The notes below the pieces were generated by a model that worked only from the letters and a program-made list of their open reading frames with translations, was not told the DNA's origin and made no database searches. Both the position numbers and the translations under genes were made by a program. 64,000 nt of DNA, from contig JAHNUO010000005.1 in assembly GCA_019787685.1 (NCBI GenBank), positions 558,001 to 622,000 of the forward strand, in the 5' to 3' direction. Positions 1-11,315 of this stretch are shown here, piece after piece (position 1 is the stretch's first letter; every line of letters begins with the position of its first letter). The DNA is from Chiua virens (taxonomy: Eukaryota > Basidiomycota > Agaricomycetes > Boletales > Boletaceae).

Positions 1-2714
1 TTGCATGCTTTAAACCTGTTGACAATGCGACCAATCGCGCGTACGCATAGGCCATTCTTAGCAGCTCCGTGCGGAATTCCCACCAATCCGTTTTCTCCTC
101 CTCGAATTCATCTAGACGGCTGAACCAATAGTCACCGAGTCGCCTTATATCATCATCGGTGTCGCTGGCGAGCTTAGCAACGTCCAAATCCTAGCAGGTA
201 TTCAAGAACGACATGCCAAGTTTGGTGGAACCAAAAAATTACCTTGTTAAGTCCAATCGGATGGCTCGGGTTACCGTAGATCTTGGCAGTGAAACCACTG
301 ATCAGCCTCAACTCGGCGTTGTACCCGGAAAGATGGATGTCAAAGCCTTTCATGTTGTAGGGCGATGATCTCCACCAATCTCCTGAATTCACAGCGAAGT
401 AATCCGCATTAGGGAGGATCGGGCGCTTGCCATACTGAGTCCCTGTCGAACGGTCCAAGTTGAAACAGTTCATCCATATCCGTTGCCGGCTTAACACAAT
501 GCGAGCATTATGTTCATTAAGAGGTTTCGCGGTAACCGGGCGGTTCAAATTAATGTCCTGAGCAATTCTGAATTTGGATTAGGACAGCAAGGACCTAGAT
601 TCCAGATAAGACATGTACCTGATAGCCACGCCGAGATAGATCCAACTCCTCTCTTCGTCCCATCGTTTTGCTGGGACCGGGTAGAGTTGCATCAAAAGAT
701 AAGCTGCGATCATCTCTTCGTTCTTAGTTCCAGATATGAGTGCAGTGCCAGCAGCAAGCTGGCCGTACTGCATCAGTTGCTGGTAGAACTGTGGTCGAGA
801 CTGGTAGAACCTGGACGCGACACCACACACTTATCATTGTTAGCCACTCAAAGTGCATGTCTCGAGAGAAAAGTCCTTACTAATCGTGAACAGGAACGGG
901 CTGCGCATAGCCACGTACTGGGGTGTGTGGAGCGCGGGATCCAAGAGGCTCGTTGCTATGTTCATCTTCTCGTGGTATCTAAGGAGATGTCACTAAAGCG
1001 TCACCTTCGGTAGGGACGAGCTTACATAGAGAACAGGTTTTCCACTTCCTGAATCGAGACAATCCCGCGAGCCAAAATATGGGGTAGTTGGACTCCCGTG
1101 TTGGACGGGTTCATGCGTCTGGGATCGAGTCCTAGACCTAATTAAGGTTGAGGGAGAGTCAAGGTACTGAACAAAGACACACGATGAATACCCACTAGGC
1201 CTGAAGAAGTCGGCACTTGCAACACCAACAGCCTCTGACGACTCGGCTTCAACACTCTTCTCTCTCGCGTTTTTTCTGATAGAGAGAACGGCCATCAGAC
1301 CGTAGGGGGCATCTTCTCCGGGGAGCATCTTGAGTGGCGTCGTTTGGGGCACTTGCCTCTTCGATGCAGAACTAGCTAGTAAACCTATGTCCTTGCCACC
1401 GTCATCCTCGGCAGTGGCATAACCATCTTCATCATCCGAGTCTGCGGCCACGTCCTCGTCGCTAAGATGGGAATCGTTCACATGCGCTGAATCCCCCGCG
1501 GGGATTAAACCTCCAAATTCCTTGATAGATACGCGTGCCTTCGAAATCCAATCTTGCATTTCCGCATTTGGAACCACGGATTCGGAATTTGATTCCATCG
1601 GCGAGTGGATACCAGATCCGGGTGAATCCCCGCGAATTGCGCCAGGCTGGTTTAGCGCGTCGATTTTCGCCATCAGTTCCTGAATCTGCTTGGCTTGCTC
1701 GCGGATTTGATTGAGTAAATGTTCTCGTTTTCTGATGGAAGATTAGTTCCACAGGAAAAGAAACGAACGTTCACGCACGGTGGGGTGCGACGAGGCTTAC
1801 GACCAGGAATGACACATTCCTGGCCCGCACTCGTGCAACGCTTGCAAGTGTCGTTGTCGTTTATGAATTCACATCGTACCTGAGCACACGGATGAGTTGA
1901 TGGTAACCTCGTACACTGCATTCTACCTTCAGACTCTTGCACCGAGCACATGCTCCCGTACTGTAGTCGCAAATCATGAGTTGAAAGTACCCAATATGAT
2001 ATTAGAATACACCGACAGTTTTGGTTTAGCAGTCTCTTGTTCTTGAGGCTCAACTTGGTCGTACATGTCATCGTAATCGTCACTTGGCTTGGACCTCTTT
2101 GCGTTTGGAGCAGGAAAGTCCTGTTGCGTGCGCATGTATGGTGCATTGAAATACTGAGCTTGAAACTCGGATTGCCGAGACGGAAGTGGAAGGGGGGTAG
2201 CAAATTGCATAGGTCCGGCAGGATAATAAGCGTGGGGAGTCGTATGGTTGGTCATGATGGCGTTGGGGTTAGGCGAGGTCTCCGGCGTATGAGTGAGGTC
2301 AAGATTTGGCGCGAAGTGACCAGTTTGGTAACTCGGCTGAGTAGGATCTAAGGCACCTAAGCTCTGTTGAGGGTAGACTGGGGAAACATGAGTAGAGTGG
2401 GGGGATGCGCCCATGGAGGATGGTGAGGACGTGTCTAGAGCGAGATTGACGTCGGCTTCGAGAGAGTTGAACGACGATGTTTGCATCTGGGGCTGCCTTG
2501 CGAATCCCGATGGCACTCCATAGGGCTGCGCTGTCGATGGAAAGGAGCCATATTTGTTCGACGTTATGGGGACAGTCAAGGAGCTTGGGGAAAGCTGGCG
2601 TGGATGGAAACGTTTAGCGCTGGGCGGTGCCTCGAGGGGATATGGCAGTTCTTCGAGCTGGAGGGGTTGCCTGAAGGCGTATTGGTGCTGATCCCACATA
2701 GTTTGACCAGCCAT
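1..2714 (-). CDS. Zn(II)2Cys6 fungal transcription factor, PriB-like (C-terminus cut by window edge)
   Basis: Predicted nuclear DNA-binding regulator. The start at 2714 opens a long Ser/Pro/Gln-rich low-complexity N-terminus. Splicing out 1880-1926 creates the zinc cluster C-ARC-KSLKVRC-EFINDNDTC-KRC-TSAGQEC (CX2CX6CX8CX2CX6C), followed by the basic patch RKPRR. Splicing out 1732-1778 then joins a heptad-like stretch (KREHLLNQIREQAKQ), a likely coiled-coil dimerisation linker. Further introns (about eight in all, 45-60 bp; one at 1138-1195) lead to a fungal transcription-factor homology region with FLFTIMCGVASRFYQ, a YLLMQLYPVP-type stretch and RIWMNCFNLDRS. The frame is open to base 1, so the C-terminus lies outside the window. 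The junction just before the zinc cluster (about 1968-2035) is uncertain by a few bases. Cluster plus linker plus regulatory domain is the family order; the target genes are unknown. Confidence 0.88.
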
Positions 2715-4398
2715 TTATTGAGCTTGGGTCGAGACGTTGAAAAAGCCTGAGCTAGAGCGGAACTGACGTTGAAGGCAACGTGTGATCAGCCCGAGTTGAG
2801 CGGATGTACTCGCGGGAGAGCGCGCCTTGTTGGCGGATCGAGTTGGGTGTGCCTGCTCAGAGTGTTTTTATATATCGTCGTGAAGTTATTGGATGAGGCT
2901 CACCAATTATAGTGTACAGTCTCAACGATGCGGACCGGCTGCAAGACCTATCCGCCCTGACGGTAATCAGTGCCACGCCACGAATCCACCGCGCCCAAGT
3001 CTGTGAGAGCGTCCGCTTTGACGTCCTCGTGCACGTTGGCACTGGCCAGGGTCCTTGTTCGGTTGACATACTAATGCAGTGTTGTCTCCAGGGTCATCTC
3101 CTTGCTTTTTTCGTACCTCCTCCTCCAAGGGCTGTCCATTAATCGCAACCCTTTCATGGGAATTTCTACGTACTCCCGCCAACGCTGCTCTCTGAAACTC
3201 TCCGACTCGGAGATCCATCTCTCCTCATTAAAATCTCCTGCGTAATACCCGACGGCTTATCGACACATGTATCCTCGATTTCGCGTTTGCTATTACCTTC
3301 TGTGTTCACGGATCATATCGATCAGCTTCAAGGAGCATCTGTTTAACTTGAATATATTAACTCCGGTGCAATTTCAGACACTTCAGACCCCAGCGGGACT
3401 GGGGGAATGCAGCCGCTCCATTCTACGACTTGTGAGTCTTGATCATTCGATTTCACAACCAACGCTGCGGAGTTCCAGATGCTGTAAAGTTATGGACCAT
3501 GTTTCTATACAGAGATCTGGTCGTCTGTCTCACCTCATTAAATCATCCGAGGCTAGTGCTCAACGAGCACTTGTCGGACCCTTGCTGGTCTTGCGGATCC
3601 AAGTATCGAATGTGTCTACAATGTACGAAACGAATGTTTGCACGTTGTCTTAGATGAGTCTATCAGATACCTGTGGCGAACGAAATCGGTCCCCAACACC
3701 GCATTATTTCTGATATCTTATAAATTGAAACAGAATCTGTGATTCGATACGGACCATCCAACGGCAGGGATTCACGAGAGGAAATCTGCACGGACCCTTG
3801 CTTCCAACCTCCAAGGTTCACGGCGGCGTAAAACCTCGGAATATTTCCGATCCAGGACTCCCGACACTCCTCCCTTCCATTTCCGCTGGTGCTCCGCCGC
3901 CACGCCATACGCAAAGAAGTTAACCTCTAAAGGACACAACTCGCCAAAAGACTTTGAGTTACGGCTTTCTCATGGGTAGCCTTGTATCCCTATTGGTCGC
4001 ATGACACCATTCTGCCGGACGTTACATTACATCTAAGGTAATCCAACACGAGGTGAACATATGTATGATTAATGCTGCAGATCGGCCCTCCGGGATTCAC
4101 ATCCCTAACAGGTGCGGCCACCTACTTTATGCTGGTATCTCGAGCTTGATGGTGAGGGGGCATCACACGTGGACACCTTATCTACCACGACGGTACTTGA
4201 GTTGTTGACGGCTTTCATCCTGGAGAGCGATGAGAATGCCGTCGTTTAAGATCTCGTTCACGGGTGTTCCCGAATGGACACATCGTGTTAATCATCTGTC
4301 TACATCTTCGGCATTCTGAATAACAGGCGAGGAACACTGAGGCTATTGCCGATGCTTTAACTACGTTCCCCTTCATGGTTGCGCCAGGGAAATTCACT
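2715..4398. other. intergenic region, no supported gene
   Basis: It contains the promoter of the transcription factor on its left and the 3' flank of ARP3 on its right. Short open frames occur on both strands (for example 2967-3218 and 3663-3914 minus, 3267-3653 plus). None has a recognisable motif or a convincing spliced continuation. Confidence 0.5.
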
Positions 4399-6106
4399 CT
4401 ACGTTGCGCTACCGAAGATTTGGTATCGCCTACAGATGCTAGGACCAATTTCGTCGTATTGCGCCTTTGTGTGACAAGATGTGTAAAACTCAGGCTACAT
4501 AATAATTAGCTTTTGGGTAGACGCTGAGAAACGGATCTTACCAATGATGCCAAAAGCGAGCCTCCAAACCAGACGGCGTAACTATGAAAGAAGCCAAAAA
4601 AAGGTAATGAGTCTTTGTACTCATCGGTGATCATCTCTTTACCGTTGACGCTTGTGTGAAATAACCTCGACTTCAACCCCAGAGGACTAGGATAATATTA
4701 GAATGTTTTCCGAGGATTATTCTGTGAATCTACCTTTTGGGTACTGCCACTGGAAATTACACTCGCCTCAAGCCGGCGATCAACCAATTGTTTAAGGTCA
4801 CGCTTCAGTCGTTGGCCAAAGTGCTGGAACATCGTGGAACCCCCCGACAGCACGATGTTCTGGCGGGGATATTTATAACATAAATCCCGATGAGTGGGCT
4901 GTGCTTACCTTGTACAGCCCGCGGCGAACGTCAATGGGTGACGCCTTAATGACGTCGTCCACAATTTCGGGGAGTGGCGTTAAGAAGTCGGATGAATATA
5001 TCTCCGGGTTGAAGAAGATTTCAGGAGCGAGGAAACGCTCATAGCCAATATCGATCGAATATTTCTACACAGAGGCATATTAGTCAAGGCAACGGACTCG
5101 TCCACTGTGGACTGACCTTGCCGGTGACACTGTGTTCGCCGTCATACCTCTCAAAGTACTTGTACGGTTCGGCATCATACTTTCTGAATTCTTTGACAAT
5201 GTCTTGACACACGTAGCTGTAATCCTCCTTTACCTTCGCGGCAACTCTCAACTGATCTTCCGGAGGAACTGCTACCGTTTCGCCACGCTCTCGTAGAAGG
5301 TTCAGCACGAATTGCGAGATGTCGCGACCAGCAATAGGGATATGTTTGATGGCGCTTCCAATCACATAACCTTCCGCACAAGGAATCACGTGGGTAACAC
5401 CATCACCCGAATCAATGACAGTACCCGTTAGGGTTCTGTCTGTGACTCTGTTGGATGACCACGAGGCTGCAAGTGCAAGCACGGCTTGGACAGCAATGTA
5501 GAGGCCTTTGATGTTGAACGATTCGAAGAATATTTCGGCTGTTTGCTCCCTATTCTCTGGCGGATTAAGCGGTGGTTCGGTCTGGTGACACCGGATCAGT
5601 ACGACATCTTTGGTGGGATCGTATGCGACTTACCAAAAGGAAGTAATGATCTTCTGGTTCCGCGCGCAGGTACTTGAAGATCGTCTGCTCCCAGTAACGT
5701 TCCATATGATCCCAATTATCAATCATGCCATGACGGATAGGATAATGCACGCCGTAACCAGGCGTCTTTGCGTTCGCAAGCGCTTCGTCCCCGATGAAGA
5801 AATCAAGGTCTTCGACACCTCGTTTTGATGCAAGATTGCCGGGCTTTGTTGGGATCGGAGGACCTCCGCGCGTTGGCTGAGTAGCAGGGCCACGTGTAGC
5901 TATCGCTGTCGGAAACACACTGTATACAAGGTCAGTTGGGTCGAACTGCGCAATCAGGACACGCGAGACTAACAATGAGGGATCGGAATTGCCCGCGAAA
6001 CTGAGATTGGGTCAACATCGATAATGGGATTGATGTGAAATTGTGCATACCCTATCTTTGAGTAACCAGTACCATTGTCGCAGATGATGGGCGCGAGCAT
6101 CGACAT
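4399..6106 (-). CDS. arp3: actin-related protein 3, Arp2/3 complex subunit
   Basis: ATP-binding actin-fold subunit of the Arp2/3 complex, which nucleates branched actin filaments at cortical patches. Nine exons with eight short introns give a continuous ARP3. The N-terminus is [19 protein letters not shown], the first phosphate loop. After it come [57 protein letters not shown], the second loop [25 protein letters not shown], the adenosine-site [15 protein letters not shown] and [13 protein letters not shown], ending [20 protein letters not shown]. Start 6106 was chosen because it gives the normal ARP3 N-terminus. Each intron breaks the frame and has GT..AG ends; the stop is at 4399-4401. No damage was seen, so the gene looks functional and housekeeping. 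It shares a 448-bp divergent upstream region with the decayed epimerase gene to its right. Confidence 0.93.
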
Positions 6107-6554
6107 TGTTGTGTTGTCCAATCTCTGAGTCTGGAAATGTTGCAGCGAAAGGTACTATTTGCGCTTGTGTGGCAAAGGCTTCAGATCCTAACAATGATAA
6201 ACAATGTACACTGGGGTGTTATGTTCAACTTGGTACGTTCTAATCTACACCCACCTACTTCCAGTTCTCCCTCCACATTATCAGACCTTTTTTCTGTGAT
6301 AAATCGCCACCTCGGAAGTTTGGGTTTTCACATGGGCACTGTCTGAAACCTCTGACTTCCGTGAGGGTCATCTGTGTTCTTGGTCTTTAAGGACAAACTC
6401 GGTGGTCAATGGTATTCTGCAAAAGTCATTAGCCATTCCAAATTTCACGAAAATAAGAGAGAAATGGCGGTCTTGTTTGGAATTCTATACCACTCATGCT
6501 GCCTGAATTCCACCCTTGGTCTTGTTCAACTTGACTGCTCTCGCCAACGCAAGG
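6107..6554. promoter_or_regulatory. divergent intergenic region between ARP3 and the epimerase pseudogene
   Basis: Both neighbouring genes start at its edges and point outwards, so it should hold both promoters. No specific core element could be assigned with confidence. Confidence 0.4.
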
Positions 6555-7860
6555 ATGACTCCCATCAACATCTGTTTGACTGGCGTCACTGGTACGTTGA
6601 TAATACACCGGGGAGCATCCACGTTATAAATACATACTTTTCATAGGATACATCGGTGATTCGGTTCTTTCAGCTCTTCTCCGCCATCCAAGATTGGATG
6701 AATTTCATACCACAGCCCTCGTTCGTTCAGAAGCCAAAGCTTCTCGCTTTCTGTCAATTGCTGTCGCACCGGTGATAGGGTCATACGACGACGCCGCCTT
6801 GCAGCCCAGGCCCATGTGGTAGTTGCATGCGTACGCAGCCATTCAACCTCGCCTTCTCGCCTTCTCATTCGTTGTATGATCGGACATTTGTAGGCGGACG
6901 CTGATAACTTGGACGCCGCGAAAGCGATACTCGGCGGACTAACGTCATCAAGACACCGGAACCCCTATCTTGATTCCTACAGTTAGTACTTATCCTCTCT
7001 TTGGTCATATCCTGGTTCACGCGATAATAATTTTTTGAATGGTCCGGCTTAGGTGCGCTACCCTTGTGTCATTATTTTACTGTTTTAGAGCGCAACTGTT
7101 CTAGGCGTGCTTCTTGATGATGCCCAAGGCAACTACGTCTCTGAGAAAATATAGTTCGACTTCAATATTCACCAGCTGGAGAGCCTGCCGCGTACTCAAC
7201 CTCACAGAGAAGTCGATATAGCGATAACGGATGCTACCGAGCAAGGTGCTACCTGACAATTCTTATGTTGAATCTAATTTTTTTTTATCGTTGTTCAGGA
7301 TATGTCAAAACATGTATCATTCTTCCTGGTTTTGTCTATGGCGCCGCCCAGACTTGCCTTGTTTATCTTGGAATTCAGAATCCGCATTCACATCTGATCC
7401 CTGCCATCATCGATGCGGGTCTGAATCGGTGTCAGGGCGGTGTGATGGGAAAGGGAATGAACATCTGGTCACACGTACATATCGAAGACCTTGGGTGCCT
7501 CTATATGCACATCTTCGATCCCGCCATCAACTCTTGTTGTCTCTACGTGGGCCGTATCGGCATCTATTTTGCAGAGAATGGAGAATGTGCTGCCGGAGAT
7601 ATCATCCAGACAGTGGCTGAAGAAAACAACGCTCGAGGATGCGGTGGGAGTCGCCCGACGATGTTCACATCCGGAGAGATGAAGGAACATAGATTTGTAA
7701 GTCATTGGGTTTCCAATGATCAACTTAGACTGATTTGAAGATCAGACTAAATAGTGGGTGCCGATACTCGTGGCAGGGGGGGCAGGCTAATTGGATGAAA
7801 CCAGTGCATGGCACGTAGTCAACGTTCAACGCTGGGGAGCGTTCGCAGGTTGAAGTGTAG
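6555..7860 (+). pseudogene. NAD(P)-dependent epimerase/NmrA-like dehydrogenase, decayed
   Basis: The start MTPINICLTGVTG, spliced to GYIGDSVLSALL, is a Rossmann GxxGxxG nucleotide-binding motif. Downstream exons carry family-like pieces: AQAHVVVACADADNLDAAKA, FDFNIHQLESLPRTQPHREV, VKTCIILPGFVYGAA, GIQNPHSHLIPAIIDAG, MNIWSHVHIEDLGCLYM. The gene is broken. The frame slips near 6800 between DDAAL and the AQAHVVV exon. A TAG sits where a Tyr codon is expected (about 7150). Near the end a TGA replaces the Trp of the GWKP motif (about 7793), followed by another TAG. Exon order and splice sites are otherwise preserved, so inactivation is probably fairly recent. The substrate is unknown. Confidence 0.75.
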
Positions 7861-8216
7861 GAGAAAATATGTTTGTCAATTCCATTTTCCCGATTTTCGG
7901 AGAAGGCAGATTCGAATCTGCAACGCGTGGAGGTGTGTAGCCATTGTGTTTCTATCCTTGGTAACGATGGGGCTAACCGCCGTGTGTCATATCATACATA
8001 TCAGTCGTCGTCTCGTTACGGCAACTTAATTTCCCTAGTTGCCAATTCTAATTTCTCGCTTTATCCCCGCTACTATAAGATCACCCTCAACCACTTTTCT
8101 TCCGACTTTCACCACTCATGTTCGGACGCAGTCCACCATAACTTAAGTACCGCTCCACAGACCAAATCCACCTTCCAGTCTTTCTAGCTCACGTTCTTTG
8201 ATTCTGAATTAATTCC
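7861..8216. other. intergenic, promoter of the SH3 membrane protein gene
   Basis: Pyrimidine-rich stretches (about 8050-8215) precede the start codon at 8217, which is common in basidiomycete promoters. No gene was seen here. Confidence 0.4.
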
Positions 8217-9165
8217 ATGTCGTCGCAGCCCGCTCCCCCGCCTCCTGGATCTGACAACAACTACCTCACAATCTTCCTACTTGCAGGCTTGATTTGTATT
8301 GCTGTATCATTAGGTCTTCTATGGTTTCTTCGGTACAGGGTGAACAAGCGACGTGCTGAAGCACAGGGTGCTCCACACTTCCTTGTCAAGGGTATAATAG
8401 GACCAATGGCAGAAGTCAATCCTTCGGCAAAAAGGTAAAGAGTCTCACATTACAGTTGTATCGCATGCGCTAACACACTGCTTCAGTTCCCCACCTCCCT
8501 TTGACCGGTCAGCGCTCACGGCGTCGATCATTATGCCTAAGAAATCCATCACGAAGCCCACTTCTCGTAGCTTGTCCGACAAGGCACCGGTTTTGCCTCG
8601 GTTCGAGCGCTCCCCTCCTCCTTCTCCAGTGGCATACCAACGATCATCATCGATTCCTTCCTCTCCTACACTTCGACCCCATAGCACGTCCCTCCTTAAC
8701 CCAGCATGCCCCCGGCTCAGCAGATGCTCTTCTACATCTGGGTTCTCTGCGTATGCGCAACCTCCTCCCTCCCCCGGATATGATTCCCGCCCTCCGTCTA
8801 TCTCTTCTTTCTCACCCTCTCGGCCAAGACGGGTACACCAAATTTTTGAGCCTACCCTCCCTGACGAATTAAGTGTGTCCCGACGCGGAGAGTACGTCAC
8901 CGTACTCCAGTCCTTTGATGATGGATGGTGCCTCATTGGACGAGACGCGTCGCCCTCTTCCCGTATTTCAAATATCTCTGCCTGGATCGCAACCAACAAC
9001 GATCACGTTGATGTTGGACTTGTGCCTGCATGGGTGTTCATAAAGTCTCACAAAGGCATCACCTTCACACCGCCGATCCGGAACACGAGCGTCAATGCAC
9101 TCCATCTGGGTCAATCCCCAGCAGTAACGAGAGATGCGATTGTCACTTGGTCGAACTTTTTGTGA
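8217..9165 (+). CDS. single-pass membrane protein with C-terminal SH3 domain (Fus1/Sho1-like architecture)
   Basis: Two exons (8217-8434 and 8487-9165, with a 52-bp GT..AG intron) encode 298 residues. The N-terminus is short and Pro-rich. One transmembrane helix follows at about residues 16-37 (YLTIFLLAGLICIAVSLGLL) with positively charged residues after it (RYRVNKRR), suggesting an outside-in orientation. The middle is a long Ser/Pro-rich disordered region. An SH3-like domain lies at about 189-258, with DELSV, a DDGW signature and GLVPAWVF where the SH3 ALYDF/GDGW/P-x-Y elements belong. A single TM helix plus cytosolic SH3 resembles fungal signalling scaffolds such as Fus1 or Sho1. The architecture is seen; the specific role (cell fusion, osmosensing or polarity) is inference. 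The frame is intact and the stop is at 9165. Confidence 0.72.
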
Positions 9166-9749
9166 TGTATGTTTGGTTAGACTTTGTACGTCATTCACCG
9201 TGTAGCTGCATATCCTCTGTTGAACTAGGTTGTTGTACTGGGCCGAGCTGCGCTCGACCACTTGTCCACCCCTTCTTGTTTTTTCTTCTTCTCCCGATCT
9301 TTCCTTGCGAGGTTCCCGCAGTGCATGTGTCGCGTAGACTACCGATAACTACGGTAACTGGAACTCTTGGTTGAATACAACGTCCACGTTTGGCCTTGTC
9401 AAAATGACGTGGACGTCCGCGTCATCCCGTGGAATTGATCGGGATGTCCCTGCCACCGCGTCACCAGGCACATAGCAATCCCCACCCTCCAAATCTCGTA
9501 TTTTGGCAACATTCCCATTAGATCTATATATCTCTGCTTAAAAAAGAGGTGGGGTACTCCCAGATTCCTGTTCATCGTTGCAGTCACAGCATTCAATCCA
9601 GCTGTCCGCGCCTTCTCCCGGGTCTCAATCGTTTCACCTTGACAATATGTACCAATGGATAATCAGTAATGCACTAAATGAAGCGAACTGCATGGCGACG
9701 ATACCGATACGCGCGTACGTCGGCCTGTAGAGATAGAGCGGCGAGCAGG
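9166..9749. other. intergenic, nothing recognised
   Basis: No coding signal was seen. The 12-mer GTGGACGTCCGC occurs at about 9410 and again near 9816, which may be chance or a trace of local duplication. Confidence 0.35.
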
Positions 9750-11200
9750 AATCGAGATTATCGGACCGAATCTCTCAGAGTCTGGACTTTGGACCATTTG
9801 GACCAGGGGGGAACGTGGACGTCCGCTCTATGTGCACTGGCCGTGGGAATCTGAGTTGGACATAAACCGGCGGGATTCTTCAGTGCGATCGACGGCATCA
9901 GGGACTTGAGTTGATGTCTCGAGGGACCATAAACTGAACTAGCTGTTGAGCACGGCGCTGCCAGTGCGCAACGATACTGTGACCCCAACCCGGGGGAAAG
10001 ATGCTCAGGCATTTATTTAAAGAGCAGAGCATCCCTCTCCCGAAGGCGAGCGTTCATCTCTCGGTTGCCGAGCGACGCCTTTGCGGTCAACGTTTCAACC
10101 GATCCACGAGTGGCCCCCGGTAGCCCATATCGTCGTGACAACACGGCGGGTATCACGAATGGTCCTCTATACGGCCTGAAGAAACAACGGAGTCCTAACT
10201 CGGACTGCATATGCGGCGGAACCTATATTGTATACGAGGACGCTGGCAGTCCTAATCTCCCTTATCTGACGGGTCGGTCAGCGTGACGGAGAGAATAAGG
10301 TAAGGCGTGAGCACCTGCATCCACGACCTCGAACGTGACGAACTCCGTTGCCCATCTTCTCGATATTCCTGCTCATGAAAGAATCGATGCACAAAGGCTT
10401 TTACAAAATTCCTGACATCAATTCGATTTATATTAGATTCGCGGAAGAAGCCGCCTTCTTGTCAAGGTAACGTGACAGGACATGATCTCTTGTACGACGG
10501 ACGCACTCAGCTGGGGGGCATCCCTTTTCGACCTGAACGAGATAATTGGATGGAAAAGGCACCGGGAAGGAAAAGACGTACCTCACAAAGCGGTTATCCG
10601 CCTTGATTTCCTTCCCCGATCACAATGGTCTTGAATCCGCCTGCAAAGTTTCGTTGACTTCATGACCACACACCAGTGTCTCTTATTCCACACCCTGCAT
10701 TTGATGTGTTATTTGAAAATACCGTAGCGCTGGTGCCGTCGAAACAAATAATTTTGAGGATCTAGTATACGTAGTTGCCAGTGCACTGGCAAGCGCACGT
10801 GCGAGATGCCAACGTCAGAATTTTTGTGGGATACCCCCACACATTCGACCGTTGAACCATCCCGGCAGACTCCGAGCCTAGAGGGATGCGAATTTACCAG
10901 TCACGGGGTTTAGGATCTGTGGAAACGCATTTCAGACTCGATAGTAGTAGGCATTTAATGGAAAATGGACCCCCGTTTTGGGACCGTTTTCAATTCTGAA
11001 CGACCCTATTACAATAAGTGATTAAATAATTGGTAGCTCATGGCCACTCGCTCGAGGATGCATGATGGGTGACCGGTGACAAGTGTTCCTTTTGGAATGA
11101 TTCCTGTCGATGGTTCGATGCCGAGTCAGTGACTCCAGTGCAAAAAGGAAATTGCCGAAAATGGCCAGGCGGCCACCGGCCAATCTTGCCCTTAGTAACC
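9750..11200 (-). pseudogene. decayed tandem copy of the downstream secreted-protein gene
   Basis: Several blocks match, in order and orientation, the gene at 11316-13325. 11080-11130 matches its exon encoding PKGTVLYHGTD (GTTCCTTTTGGAATGATTCC against GTTCCCTTCGGAACGATTCC). 10690-10800 matches the exon around KVVYFDGSS. 10575-10640 matches the exon end FVR and its intron (GACGTACCTCACAAAG is shared). 10130-10320 matches the LLLQAVRGTTREICRVV region. Frames are broken by stops, including one where the intact gene reads QAVRG. No continuous ORF can be built, so this is an old tandem duplicate that decayed. The left limit is uncertain because the C-terminal half is too diverged to follow. Confidence 0.7.
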
Positions 11201-11315
11201 ACTGCAAAGTTGAGCCTGGTGTCAGAAGCTCAAACGTTCAAATCCAAGCATACAATACACAAGTAATCCAACTATCTAGAGACTCGGAAGACTCATTGCA
11301 GCGTTTCTTAGAAAT

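Noticed and set aside
510..1013. Plus-strand ORF of 167 codons over the transcription factor gene
   Set aside because: Antisense shadow of the spliced minus-strand exons that give the conserved regulatory domain.
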